Shown piece by piece: positions 10,001 to 18,605 of a DNA stretch of 64,000 nucleotides. This DNA is from Streptomyces sp. PH10-H1. Its GTDB lineage: Bacteria > Actinomycetota > Actinomycetes > Streptomycetales > Streptomycetaceae. A model generated the notes under the pieces. That model was given only the letters and a program-made list of their open reading frames with translations, did not search any database and was not told where the DNA came from. The translations under genes and the position numbers were made by a program. The DNA is taken from contig NZ_JASISZ010000023.1 in the NCBI RefSeq assembly GCF_030063355.1, positions 30,607 through 94,606 of the forward strand. The letters are read 5' to 3'. How positions within the stretch are numbered: the first letter of the stretch is position 1; the number at the start of each line of letters is the position of its first letter.

Positions 10001-11057
10001 CACCCATGGGCACGGTCTCCCCGCGGGCGTCCACGACCGCCAGATCCCAGCCGTCGAGCGGCAGCCCGATCCGGACCGGGCCCTCGCCGGTGAGCTGGGC
10101 GGCGCAGGCGACAACGGTGGCCTCGGTCGGGCCGTAGGTGTTCCACACCTCGCGGCCCTCGACGGCCATCCGCTCGGCGAGTTCGGGCGGGCACGCCTCG
10201 CCGCCGAAGATCAGCAACCGGACGTCGTCGAGTGCCTCGGTGGGCCACAGCGCTGCCAGGGTGGGGACCGTGGACACGACGGTGATGCGCTGCTCGACCA
10301 GCCAGGGGCCCAGATCGAGCCCGGTGCGGACCAGCGAGCGCGGCGCTGCCACCAGGCAGGCGCCGTACCGCCAGGCCAGCCACATCTCCTCGCAGGAGGC
10401 GTCGAAGGCGACCGACAGGCCGGCCAGCACCCGGTCGCCCGGTCCGATGGGCTCCTCGGTGAGGAACAGCCTGGCCTCGGCGTCCACGAACGCCGCGGCG
10501 CTGCGGTGGGTGACGGCGACGCCCTTGGGCTTGCCCGTCGAGCCCGAGGTGAAGATGATCCACGCGTCGTCGTCGGGTCCCGGCCGCCGGCCCACGACGC
10601 CGTGCGGCGTGCCGCAGGGGCGGATCTCGCGGTGGGCGCCGATGACGGCGCTCACCCCCGCTTCGGAGAAGACCAGCTCGGCGCGCTCGTCGGGGTCCTC
10701 GGCGTCCACGGGCACATAGGCGGCGCCCGCCGCCAGCACCGCGAGGATCGAGATGTAGAGGTCGACGGTGCCGGACGGCACCCGGATGCCGACCCGGTCG
10801 CCGGCGCCGATGCCGGCGGCCGCGAGTCGCAGCCGCATCGCTTCGGTCTCCGTGGCCAGCGCGCGGTAGTTCAGCGCCGTGGTCCCGTCGTCGACAGCTG
10901 GACCGTTCGGGTGCCTGCGGGCGGTCTCCGCCAAGATGTCGAGCAGGGTCCGCTCGGGGGCGGAGCCGTGCCCGGAGAAGACAGCGCGCGGCGCCTGGGT
11001 CCCCAACCCCTCGAGCAGTGGGCCGAACGTCAGTTGAGGTGCCTCGACCAGCGTCAT
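7056..11057 (-). CDS. Pls/PosA family single-module non-ribosomal peptide synthetase (poly-amino-acid synthetase-like)
   Basis: A 1333-residue membrane enzyme. An adenylation domain (about 35-470) carries [11 protein letters not shown] near 169, [12 protein letters not shown] and YRSGDLVR. A carrier domain has the phosphopantetheine Ser in [11 protein letters not shown] near 573. After it come six predicted membrane segments in three pairs (roughly residues 635-695, 860-930 and 1080-1145), each pair followed by a soluble domain rich in hexapeptide (left-handed beta-helix) repeats. There is no condensation or thioesterase domain. This order and length match epsilon-poly-L-lysine synthetase (about 1320 residues) and its relatives, which make isopeptide-linked homopolymers or short oligomers. 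The pocket begins FDASCEEMW, consistent with a DAxxE-type code for a basic amino acid, but the monomer is not proven. An Ala/Glu/Thr-rich linker, about 45 residues, splits the end of the adenylation domain. It overlaps a small upstream reading frame (ATGA) and the peptidase downstream. Confidence 0.9.
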   Translation of the reverse strand: MTLVEAPQLTFGPLLEGLGTQAPRAVFSGHGSAPERTLLDILAETARRHPNGPAVDDGTTALNYRALATETEAMRLRLAAAGIGAGDRVGIRVPSGTVDLYISILAVLAAGAAYVPVDAEDPDERAELVFSEAGVSAVIGAHREIRPCGTPHGVVGRRPGPDDDAWIIFTSGSTGKPKGVAVTHRSAAAFVDAEARLFLTEEPIGPGDRVLAGLSVAFDASCEEMWLAWRYGACLVAAPRSLVRTGLDLGPWLVEQRITVVSTVPTLAALWPTEALDDVRLLIFGGEACPPELAERMAVEGREVWNTYGPTEATVVACAAQLTGEGPVRIGLPLDGWDLAVVDARGETVPMGEVGELVIGGVGLARYLDADKDAEKYAPLPSLGWSRAYRSGDLVRAESAGLLFVGRADEQIKLGGRRIELGEVDAALQALPNVAGAAAAVRTTRGGNQILVGYVVSAETDASTENAGTETDASSEDGAGTEHGAGAFDPVDALRRLREALPASLVPLIAVVATLPTRTSGKVDRAALPWPLPALDTAGQDSPLEGTEAWLAEQWAEILGTSVGTADAEFFAIGGSSLGAARLVALIRERFPNISVSDIYQNPSLGGLARVLDASDARESAVRTVRPTPLRAAAVQLALMLPLLTVSGLRWAVGVAALNNVLARYGDFPWAPTVSWWWVALGWLLCVSSAGRVAIAAGGARLLLRGVRPGTYPRGGSVHLRLWTAERLAERSGAANLTGTWITHYARALGARIGADADLHSLPPVTGMLRLGKGSAIEPEVDLSGHWVDGDLLHIGKIRIGAGATVGARSTLFPGARVGKRAEIAPGSGVTGAVPAGQRWSGVPAARSGKAAHRWPGSRPPRTRRWTLVYGLTSTALGLLPALAALPGLLTLVLFVRGESAPGAALTAALIAVPLATVVSLVTYALLVLGLVRALGTGLREGYHAVHSPVAWRAWATERLMNTARVVLFPMYASLFTPVWLRALGMKVGRRVEASTVLALPAMTTVGDGAFLADDTMIATYELGGGWMRIAAARVGKRAFLGNSGMTAPGRSVPKNGLVGVLSSTPKGAKAGSSWLGMPPMKLPRPTEAGDQSRTYDPPRALMVARAAVELCRIVPVMCTVALAVLVVGAFEALASTEGPAVAALCAGLLPAAAGVVACAVTAAAKWLLVGRFRAVEHPLWSSFVWRNELADTFVEVLAVPWLVGSTAGTPLMNLWLRTLGARIGRGAWCETYWLPEADLVRVGAGATVNRGCVVQTHLFHDRIMRMDAVTLGDGSTLGPHGIVLPGATIGPRTTIGPASLVMRGESVPEGTRWLGNPIAAWHTDRHAEGTRR

Positions 11058-11149
11058 ACAGCGCTCACGCTCCCGTTCCCGGCCGGTGTGAAGGGCGGCG
11101 GCGCACAGTGCGCGTCGATCCGATCAATGCCGGCCAGGAACGGACGCAT
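11054..11149 (-). CDS. 31-residue leader reading frame coupled to the synthetase
   Basis: A 32-codon frame starts at ATG 11149 (MRPFLAGIDRIDAH...) behind a strong GGAGGG ribosome binding site with 5-base spacing. It ends with a TGA that overlaps the synthetase ATG in an ATGA arrangement. The synthetase itself has only a distant GGGAG, so its translation probably depends on ribosomes arriving from this frame. The peptide contains a PPP run, which can slow ribosomes. No family recognised. It could be a true peptide, a purely regulatory upstream frame, or chance; the overlap and binding site argue against chance. Confidence 0.5.
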   Translation of the reverse strand: MRPFLAGIDRIDAHCAPPPFTPAGNGSVSAV

Positions 11150-11421
11150 TCTTACCCTCCGATATATCTGGACTGTTCGCCGTGCGCTGCGGGGCCTGCT
11201 CCGGGGACGGCCCCCACGACCGTCCCGGCCCACCCGGGCGGCTACGCACACGCCGGGACTCGCCGGGCTCTTGGTGCACCGGCTCCGCAGCATCCGTGCC
11301 ACGGCAATCAGGCCGAAGGGACACGTTACCGGCGGTTGGTGAACACAGCCTGCCGGGTTTGCCCCGAGTGGCCGGTATCACAACAGTCCCGCCACACCGA
11401 TCTACGGGCGTTCAGCGCGGC
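11150..11421. other. intergenic region upstream of the synthetase unit
   Basis: This stretch separates the 31-codon frame from the end of the SSI gene. An AT-richer patch (ATATATCTGG, 11161-11170) lies directly before the ribosome binding site of the leader frame and is the best candidate for a -10 region on the minus strand. No convincing -35 box or gene was found. Confidence 0.4.
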
Positions 11422-11856
11422 TCAGAAGGCGAAAACCGGGCCCGTTTCGCCCCCCATGACGCAGGAGTTCGCGTAAGTGTGGGCGTACGAGACCCGCTGC
11501 CCCTGCCAGACTCCGTCGGCGGTGACCACGACCGGGTCCCAGATCCGGGGGCAGATCTTGCCGGGGTCGCTGGCTAACAGCGCGGCGAAGTCGCCGCCGG
11601 CGACGTTCAGTTCCGTACACGCCGCTTGTGCCGACGGGTGGTCGCCGCCCGGGGTGGGGCGACAGCGCAGCAGTACGGCCCGCTGGACCGCGGCGGTCGA
11701 CACGTTCTCGCCCCTGCCGATGGTCAGCACCATCGCCGACGGTGCGTACAGCCGTTGGGGCTGAGGGGATTCAGCCCGCGCGGTCCCGCTGGTGCCCGCC
11801 ACACAGCTGACAGCCAGCGCGGCTCCCAGCCCGATCGCACCTAGGGTGTAGCGCAT
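11422..11856 (-). CDS. Streptomyces subtilisin inhibitor (SSI)-like secreted protease inhibitor
   Basis: A 144-residue exported inhibitor: signal peptide (about 1-31, ending TARAES), then LYAPSAMVLTIGRG, four cysteines in the SSI pattern, DPVVVTADGVWQGQRVSYAH and the C-terminal VFAF. The reactive-site segment is ICPRIWDP; the P1 residue, Met in classical SSI, is Arg here, which favours trypsin-like proteases. Start chosen at ATG 11856 because AAGGAG lies 9 bases upstream; the in-frame GTG 11865 abuts the binding site. SSI proteins act outside the cell on the producer's own subtilisin- or trypsin-like proteases and in development. Monocistronic. Confidence 0.95.
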   Translation of the reverse strand: MRYTLGAIGLGAALAVSCVAGTSGTARAESPQPQRLYAPSAMVLTIGRGENVSTAAVQRAVLLRCRPTPGGDHPSAQAACTELNVAGGDFAALLASDPGKICPRIWDPVVVTADGVWQGQRVSYAHTYANSCVMGGETGPVFAF

Positions 11857-11865
11857 TCCGAACAC

Positions 11866-12177
11866 TCCTTCTCCGTTGGTTGCGGATAACGGACAGGAGT
11901 CTTACGGAGAGGTCACATGAGCGCATCTTGAACGATCACTTCCGGTCGCGGTGCGTGATCACCCGATGGCTCGTTGTGCGATCCAGGCAGCTCAGCGTCC
12001 CTCCCGGCGCACCGCGCGAGCCGTCCAGCATACGGACAACTGTACGTCTGGCAGGAGTTGTCACGTCTGCGACCTGCGAGAACGTCGCAGCCCAGTGGTT
12101 CCCGGCCGACCGCTCTCGACCGGAAACCACCGCTGAACGCGACCACTGAGCGCCACCATCACCGCGGGCCGGCGCGA
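11866..12177. other. intergenic region upstream of the SSI gene
   Basis: About 310 bases with no supported gene. A minus-strand open frame of 64 codons (11936-12130) has no ribosome binding site or recognisable domain. The SSI promoter must lie here but no strong consensus was seen. Confidence 0.4.
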
Positions 12178-13029
12178 TCAGAGCCCGTATACGGCCGTGG
12201 CGGTCCCTCCGAAGACGGCGTCGCGCTCGGCCGGACTCAGCGCGGCCATCAGGGCGCGGGCCGTGTCGGCCACTTCCCCGTACGAGGCGGCGAGGAGGCA
12301 GACGGGCCAGTCGGAGCCGAACATCAGCCGCTCAGGACCGAACGCCTCCAGGACGGTATCCGCGAACGGACGCAGATCCGCCACCGACCAATCGGCCCAG
12401 TCGGCCTCGGTCACCATGCCGGAGAGCTTGCACACGTTGTTCGGCACCGCCGCCAGCGCCCGCACCCGCTCGGCCCACCGAAGCAGTTCACCGGATGCGA
12501 TGGGAGGCTTGCCCAGGTGGTCGAGGACAAAGGTCAGTTCGGGCAGTGCGGCGGCGGCCTCGGCCGCGGCCGGGAGCTGGTGCGGCAGGACCAGCAGGTC
12601 GTAGGCGAGCCCCGCGCGGGCGACGGCCCGCAGTCCGCGGAGCACCTCGGGGCGCAGCAGCCAGCGCGGGTCGGGCTCGCCCTGGACCTGGTGCCGGATG
12701 CCCACCAGGCGCTCGCCGCCCGGCAGTTCGCGCAGGGCGGCGAGCGTGTCGGCCACGTCGGGCGCCGTCAGGTCCGTCCAGCCGACGACGCCGGCCACCA
12801 GATCGCTTCCGGCGGCCAGCGCGAGGAATTCCGGGGTCTCTTCGGCCACCGTGATCGTCTGGACGAGTACGGTCGCCCCGATGCCGGCGGCCCGCGCCGG
12901 GGGCTCCAGCTCCGCGAGGGTGAAGTTCCGGCGCAGCGGGGCGAGTTCCGCGCCGGTGATCCAGTCCTGGTCGCGGACCGACAGATCCCATACATGGTGG
13001 TGGGCGTCGACGACCGGCACCGGCGTCAC
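12178..13029 (-). CDS. amidohydrolase-fold lactonase (L-fucono/L-rhamnono-lactonase type)
   Basis: About 283 residues of a metal-dependent TIM-barrel hydrolase of the amidohydrolase_2 family. The opening VVDAHHHVWDL is the usual first metal motif; FVLDHLGKPPI and LMFGSDWPVC (final Asp) supply the later ligands. Proteins of this type next to a sugar mutarotase open sugar lactones in non-phosphorylative L-fucose or L-rhamnose breakdown, which is the likely role. Start is either GTG 13029, overlapping the mutarotase stop, or GTG 13038; both overlap, so the pair is coupled. No kinase, aldolase or transporter for the pathway is nearby. Confidence 0.85.
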   Translation of the reverse strand: MTPVPVVDAHHHVWDLSVRDQDWITGAELAPLRRNFTLAELEPPARAAGIGATVLVQTITVAEETPEFLALAAGSDLVAGVVGWTDLTAPDVADTLAALRELPGGERLVGIRHQVQGEPDPRWLLRPEVLRGLRAVARAGLAYDLLVLPHQLPAAAEAAAALPELTFVLDHLGKPPIASGELLRWAERVRALAAVPNNVCKLSGMVTEADWADWSVADLRPFADTVLEAFGPERLMFGSDWPVCLLAASYGEVADTARALMAALSPAERDAVFGGTATAVYGL

Positions 13030-13337
13030 AGCTCCCACACCACGGGCAGCGACGCGTCCGCGCCGTCGGCGGAGTAGTCGTGCGCGACATCGAGGAGTTC
13101 ACCCATCCTGGCCTGCCAGGCGGTGTTGACCGGCAGTTTCTCCAGCGCGGCGATCATCGCGGCGTAGTCGTCGACCTCGATGACGTGGAAGAGGTCGGTG
13201 CCGCTGCGCCAGATCGTCCACGATGTCGCGCCCGCGGCCCGGATGGCGTGCACGAGTTCTTCCGGCACCCCGCGGTGCGCGGCGTCGTACTCGGCGGTCC
13301 GGTCGGCGCGGACCTTGGTGTGCAGGGCGACTCTCAC
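13026..13337 (-). CDS. L-rhamnose mutarotase
   Basis: A 103-residue dimeric alpha/beta barrel protein that interconverts the anomers of L-rhamnose (or L-fucose). It opens VRVALHTKVRADRTAEYDAAH and contains SWTIWRSGTDLFHVIEVDDY and the C-terminal PVVWEL, all typical of the RhaM family (usual length about 104). The GTG start at 13337 follows a GAGGAG site. It is the first gene of a two-gene operon with the lactonase, overlapping by about 4 bases. Confidence 0.93.
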   Translation of the reverse strand: MRVALHTKVRADRTAEYDAAHRGVPEELVHAIRAAGATSWTIWRSGTDLFHVIEVDDYAAMIAALEKLPVNTAWQARMGELLDVAHDYSADGADASLPVVWEL

Positions 13338-13517
13338 GGCGGCTCCTCGGCGTCGGCGCTGGGCGGCACGGCGATGACGCCGGGGCGCGTGTGCCGTACG
13401 CGCCCATGACGTGATCGAGTTCATTCGTGATCGAGTTCAATATCACCCGCGGCGGCCGCTCCTGAGAAGGGGATCAACGACCCCGATGCCGCACCGGAAG
13501 GTGCGGGGAGGTGCCGG

Positions 13518-14018
13518 TCAGGTGGCCGAGCCCGCGGCGGCGCCGGTCTTCAGGTCGGGGCCCCAGCGGTCGATCGACTCCTGCAGGTCCAGCGTGCGGA
13601 TCCGGTTCGGCTCGTCCTCGGACGGCCAGTCCTCGCGCGGCACCCGCCACATGATCTCGAACTCGTTGCCGTCGGGGTCCTTGGCGTACAGGGACTTCGA
13701 CACCAGGTGGTTGGTCGCGCCGACGAGCGCGCCGCGCTCGGTCAGCTTGGCGGCGGTGTCGGCGAGTTCGCCGAGCGTGCCGACCTCCCAGGCCAGGTGG
13801 TACAGGCCGACCCGGCCCTGCTCGGGGCCCGGGGCGTCCGCGCCGATCGCGAAGAGGCCGAGGTCGTGGTCGTTGAGGGTGTCCTGAGCACTGAGGAACG
13901 CGGCCCGGCCGGGGATCTCCACATCGACTCTGAAGCCGAAGACATCGGTGTAGAACTCGACGGCGCGCGGGACGTCGCGGATGTAGAGCACTGCGTGGTT
14001 GAGGCGGCGTACAGGCAT
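13518..14018 (-). CDS. VOC family protein (type I extradiol dioxygenase-like)
   Basis: A 166-residue vicinal-oxygen-chelate protein. Paired beta-alpha-beta-beta-beta modules begin at LNHAVLYIRDVPRAVEFYTDVFGF and YHLAWEVGTLGELADTA. Candidate metal ligands are His near residue 8, His in the LYHLAWEV strand and Glu in DPDGNEFEIMW. This arrangement resembles small catechol 2,3-dioxygenase-like proteins. The ATG at 14018 follows CAGGAG; longer in-frame starts add no domain. Substrate unknown. Monocistronic. Confidence 0.88.
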   Translation of the reverse strand: MPVRRLNHAVLYIRDVPRAVEFYTDVFGFRVDVEIPGRAAFLSAQDTLNDHDLGLFAIGADAPGPEQGRVGLYHLAWEVGTLGELADTAAKLTERGALVGATNHLVSKSLYAKDPDGNEFEIMWRVPREDWPSEDEPNRIRTLDLQESIDRWGPDLKTGAAAGSAT

Positions 14019-14157
14019 GGGGCACTCCTGGTCGTACTCGGTCGCCCCCGTGGTCGGGGGTACTTCTCCGACGGTACGCCCACCAATTTGAAAGTTCAAG
14101 TAATCGCTTCGGGGCTTCCTCCCCTGCCGACCGCTGTGGCCTCAGTGCAGCGTGACC

Positions 14158-15042
14158 TCAGTGCACCGCGTCGGAGAGCCGGACGAAGCGATGGCCGGCC
14201 GCGAGCATCTCCGGGAGCGCGCGGGCCATGCCCCGGGCGGTGCCTCCCGCCGGATGGTTCATATGCCCGATGACGATGGACCCGGCGGTCGCGGTGAGTG
14301 TGGAGCGGTGCACCTGGGCGGGAGTGAAGGTCGCCCCCGCGTCGGCGTTGACGCTGAAACCGGCGAAGCGTTCCCCGAGGTCGGCGACGATGCGCGCTGC
14401 GACGTCGTCGCAGTACGCGGTGCCGGAGCGGAAGAAACGCGGCGGATGTCCGAGCAGGGCGGTGAGCTTGTCGCGGTTCCCCGCGACCTCGTCGAACACC
14501 TCTCCCGCGTCGCGCGTCCCGCCGATGCCGTACGCGGCGCGCCCGGACACCGACAGCGGCCGGTGACGTGTCCCGTGATTGGCGATCTCGAAGAGCGGAT
14601 CGCCCGCGAGCTGCTCGAAGTGCGCGCGGTTGGCGTCGATCCAACGCGCGTTGAGGAACAGGGTCGCGGGCACCTTGCGCGCCCGCAGCAGGTCGATCAG
14701 AGCCTCGTCATAGCCGCCGCCACCCGGCCCCCCGCACGCGTCGAAGGTCAGCGCGATCGCCGGCCTGGCGGCGGACGGCAGCTCGGTGACCACCCCCGGA
14801 GCCGTGAAACCCCAGGTGGTGGCCTTCGTCCGGCCGTACTGGGCGACCATCTCGGCGCGGGTCACCCGAGGTACCGCCCCGGGCGAAGACGGCACCGGTG
14901 ACGGCGTACGGGCCGGGCCGTCGGTCGGACGCGCCACGGTCGGCGGGGGCACCGTCCGCGCCGTGGGATCCGGTGCGGACTCGCACCCCGCCAGGAATCC
15001 GCCCGCCACGACCGTGAGCAGCGCCCGGCGACTCAGCGACAT
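14158..15042 (-). CDS. polysaccharide deacetylase (NodB domain) lipoprotein
   Basis: A 294-residue exported deacetylase. The N-terminus MSLSRRALLTVVAGGFLAGC has twin arginines and a lipobox, suggesting Tat export and lipid anchoring. After a Pro/Thr-rich linker the NodB domain shows motif 1 ALTFDACGG (catalytic Asp), motif 2 ANHGTRHRPLS (zinc His pair), a FFRSGTAYC motif 3 and IVIGHMNHP with the late His. It probably removes acetyl groups from cell-wall or extracellular polysaccharide. Start chosen at 15042; an upstream in-frame start would put charged residues before the signal. Divergent from the DMT gene. Confidence 0.9.
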   Translation of the reverse strand: MSLSRRALLTVVAGGFLAGCESAPDPTARTVPPPTVARPTDGPARTPSPVPSSPGAVPRVTRAEMVAQYGRTKATTWGFTAPGVVTELPSAARPAIALTFDACGGPGGGGYDEALIDLLRARKVPATLFLNARWIDANRAHFEQLAGDPLFEIANHGTRHRPLSVSGRAAYGIGGTRDAGEVFDEVAGNRDKLTALLGHPPRFFRSGTAYCDDVAARIVADLGERFAGFSVNADAGATFTPAQVHRSTLTATAGSIVIGHMNHPAGGTARGMARALPEMLAAGHRFVRLSDAVH

Positions 15043-15333
15043 CCGTTCCCCCGAACATGATCCATGGCGCACCCACCCCGGCCCTAACCAGCCAGTTCAT
15101 ATGACCATACGATGCAGTCTCCGCTGTGGTCGCCGCCACCCCCGCCGCCGGTGTGTCGGCGGGACGAACGGACCGCGCCGCGCCGCACCAGCGCACACAG
15201 CGCCCGGTATACGGAACTTTCGTCCCCGGCGACGCGTCCACTACACCGGAGGAGATGATCTCCGCAGCGCGAAGCGGTGACAGGCGCGAAGCGGTGGACA
15301 GCGCAACGCAGTGGTACGGGAACGGAGCTCTTG

Positions 15334-16254
15334 GTGTACATCGGCCTTCTGACAGCCGTCGCGGCATCGGCCTGCTACGGCACGGGGTCGGTCCTGCAGG
15401 CCCTGGGATCCCGCAAGTCCGCCCGCCAGGAGACGGCCGCCGCCTCCACCACCGGGACCACCCAGCACGGCGGACCGAGCCTGTCCTCCACCGCGAAGGC
15501 AGCCGTGACCTGGGAGTTCATGCTCGGCACCGTGCTGGACTTCATCGGTTTCGCGCTCGGGGCACTGGCCGCCCGGCTGCTGCCGCTGTTCCTCTCGCAG
15601 ACGGTGATCAGCGCGAACCTGGTGATCACCGCGGTCCTGAGCATCAGACTGCTCGGCATCCGGCTGAGCCGGCCCGAGTGGATCTCCATCGGCGTCGTCT
15701 GCTCCGCCCTGGTACTGCTGGCCACGGCGGCGGGCCCGGAAGGCAGCGGGCACACCCCGCGTGCCACCCACTGGTGGCTGCTCGCGGCCGCCGTCGCGAT
15801 CATCGGGGCCGGCAGCCTGTTGGTGCACCGCCTCGGCGCACGCGGCGCCATCCTGGCCGGCCTGCTGTCAGGGCTGGGCTTCGGCGCGCTCGGCGTCGGC
15901 GTGCGGGTACTGGACGGCGTGGACCCCTTCGACCTCCCCACCCTGCTGGCCGACCCCGCCCTGTACGCGATCCTGATCGCCGGCATCGGCGGCATGTACC
16001 TCCACACGGTGGCCCTGCAGATCGGCTCGATCAACGGCGCCACGGCCGCGCTGGTGGTCGGCGAGACCGTGGTGCCGGGCATTCTCGGTGTGGTCTGGCT
16101 CGGCGACACCTCCCGCAACGGCTTCGGCTGGGTGGCGGCCGTCGGCTTCGTCCTGGCCGTGACGGGCGCCGTGGCGGTCGCCTGGTACGGGCAGCCGGAG
16201 GACGCCCGGGCCGATGAACCGAGGTCCGAGGCGCTCACCTCCACGGGGAGCTGA
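15334..16254 (+). CDS. DMT-superfamily integral membrane transporter
   Basis: About 306 residues with about nine to ten hydrophobic segments, beginning VYIGLLTAVAASACYGTGSVLQALGSRK, in the pattern of EamA/NIPA-like drug/metabolite transporters. A short Ser/Thr-rich loop follows the first segment. GTG 15334 is preferred because GGAG lies six bases upstream; TTG 15331 is also possible. Substrate unknown. A phosphatase gene follows after about 90 bases on the same strand. Confidence 0.82.
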   Translation: MYIGLLTAVAASACYGTGSVLQALGSRKSARQETAAASTTGTTQHGGPSLSSTAKAAVTWEFMLGTVLDFIGFALGALAARLLPLFLSQTVISANLVITAVLSIRLLGIRLSRPEWISIGVVCSALVLLATAAGPEGSGHTPRATHWWLLAAAVAIIGAGSLLVHRLGARGAILAGLLSGLGFGALGVGVRVLDGVDPFDLPTLLADPALYAILIAGIGGMYLHTVALQIGSINGATAALVVGETVVPGILGVVWLGDTSRNGFGWVAAVGFVLAVTGAVAVAWYGQPEDARADEPRSEALTSTGS

Positions 16255-16345
16255 CCGGGCGCGGGAGGGGGTGTGCGCGGTCGCGCACCCGCTGGGCGTA
16301 GCGTCGCAGCTGTTGAGCACTGGTGAAGAGAAAGAGGCGCCCGCC

Positions 16346-16969
<624 letters not shown>

Positions 16970-17084
16970 GCCTATTCAGGCCGCCGACCGGCGCCGGGAC
17001 ACGCCGGGTCACCGGCATGTCGCCCTCTGTGCACCAGGGCCGGCACCCCCGACACTGAGGCGAAGCACTCTCAAGGGAGCGGGT

Positions 17085-18605
17085 ATGACGGTGACGGCGG
17101 ACCGGCAGGCATCCCGGCTCACCTCGCCGTGGGTGCGCGGCGCCGCGGCGGCCGCGGCGGGCGCGCTGCCCGCGCTCGCGTTCCCCGCACCGTCCCTGTG
17201 GTGGCTGGCGTACGTGGCGCTGGTGCCGTGGATCCTGCTCGCCCGATCCGCGACAACGGGCCGGCGAGCCGCGCTCGACGGCTGGCTGGGCGGAGCCGGT
17301 TTCATGCTGGCCGTCCACCACTGGCTGTTTCCCAGCCTCAATGTGTTCCTCGTCGTACTGGCGCTGCTGCTCGGGGCGCTGTGGGCACCGTGGGGGTGGC
17401 TGCTGCGGCGGACGCTGGGCGGTCGGCCCGGCGCACGGCGGCTGGCCGCGGCCATGGTGCTGGTGCCGTGCGGATGGCTGATGGTCGAGCTGGTGCGCTC
17501 CTGGCAGTACCTGGGCGGACCGTGGGGACTGCTGGGGGCGAGCCAGTGGCAGGTCGCCCCCGCACTGCGACTCGCTTCGGTCGGCGGAGTCTGGTTGATC
17601 ACCGTGCTGGTCGTCTCGGTGAACACGGCGGTGGCCGCACTGATCGCGGTGCCCGACGCCCGCGCTCCCGCCGGCGCCGCGCTGGCCGCCGCCGCGGTCG
17701 GCACGACCGCCGTCTGGCTGGGCGCGCCGGTACCCGAGCGGACCGGATCGGTGCGGATCGCGGTGGTGCAGCCGGGGGTGATCGAGGGGGCACAGGCGCG
17801 GTTCGACCGCGAGGAGGAACTGACCCGCGCGCTGGCCGGGCAACGGCTGGATCTGGTGGTGTGGGGCGAGAGCAGCGTCGGCTTCGACCTGTCGTCCCGT
17901 CCTGATCTCGCCGACCGGCTCGCCGCGCTCGCGCGGGACGTGGACGCGGACGTCCTGGTGAACGTGGATGCCCGGCGCGCCGACGGACGCGGCATCTCCA
18001 AGACCTCGGTGCTGGTGGGAGCGGGCGGCGTCACCGGGGAGAGCTACGACAAGATGCGTCTGGTGCCGTTCGGCGAGTACATCCCGTTCCGCTCGATGCT
18101 GGGCTGGGCGACCTCGGTCGGCAAGGCGGCCGGCGAGGACCGGCGCCGTGGCGACCATCAGGTGGTCATGACGGCCGGGGAGCTGCGCTTCGGCCCGCTG
18201 GTGTGCTTCGAGTCGGCCTTCCCCGACATGAGCCGCACCCTGGTGGACTCCGGGGCGCAGCTGCTGGTGACCCAGTCGTCCACCTCGTCGTTCCAGGGCA
18301 GTTGGGCGCCTCCCCAGCACGCCTCGCTCGCCGCGCTGCGGGCGGCGGAGACCTGGCGTCCGATGGTGCACGCCACGCTGACCGGGGTGAGCGCGGTCTA
18401 CGACGGCCGGGGCCGGCCGGTGGGCTCCTGGCTGGGCACCAGCGCCAGCACGGCGGCGGTGTACCAGGTGCCGCTGTCCGAGGGCCGCAGCCCGTATGCC
18501 CGGTTCGGGGACTGGGTGCCCCACCTCGCGCTGGCGCTCGTCGTGGTGGCCGCGGGCTACGAGATCTCGCTACGCGTCAGGCGGACTGCTCGCGCACCGC
18601 GGTGA
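17085..18605 (+). CDS. lnt: apolipoprotein N-acyltransferase
   Basis: A 506-residue membrane enzyme that N-acylates the lipid-bearing cysteine of lipoproteins. About six N-terminal membrane segments precede a carbon-nitrogen hydrolase domain. The catalytic triad is visible: Glu in the FDREEEL region (about 243), Lys in YDKMRLVPFGEYIPF (about 322) and Cys in GPLVCFESAFPD (about 374). A final hydrophobic helix closes the protein. AAGGGAG precedes the ATG. Its 3' end overlaps the convergent oxidoreductase gene by 29 bases. Several lipoproteins (deacetylase, Rieske, 19711 protein) in this window would be substrates. Confidence 0.93.
   Translation: MTVTADRQASRLTSPWVRGAAAAAAGALPALAFPAPSLWWLAYVALVPWILLARSATTGRRAALDGWLGGAGFMLAVHHWLFPSLNVFLVVLALLLGALWAPWGWLLRRTLGGRPGARRLAAAMVLVPCGWLMVELVRSWQYLGGPWGLLGASQWQVAPALRLASVGGVWLITVLVVSVNTAVAALIAVPDARAPAGAALAAAAVGTTAVWLGAPVPERTGSVRIAVVQPGVIEGAQARFDREEELTRALAGQRLDLVVWGESSVGFDLSSRPDLADRLAALARDVDADVLVNVDARRADGRGISKTSVLVGAGGVTGESYDKMRLVPFGEYIPFRSMLGWATSVGKAAGEDRRRGDHQVVMTAGELRFGPLVCFESAFPDMSRTLVDSGAQLLVTQSSTSSFQGSWAPPQHASLAALRAAETWRPMVHATLTGVSAVYDGRGRPVGSWLGTSASTAAVYQVPLSEGRSPYARFGDWVPHLALALVVVAAGYEISLRVRRTARAPR

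Noticed and set aside
7275..11342. Very long open frame on the plus strand opposite the synthetase
   Set aside because: It is a GC-bias shadow: composition is Gly/Arg/Ala/Gln-rich, it has no domain, and the minus strand carries clear A, T and membrane domains.
11936..12130. 64-codon minus-strand frame upstream of the SSI gene
   Set aside because: No ribosome site and no recognisable domain; treated as intergenic.
5692..15042. One large natural-product gene cluster
   Set aside because: Only the synthetase-peptidase unit has biosynthetic features; the SSI, mutarotase/lactonase and deacetylase genes are separate units with unrelated functions.
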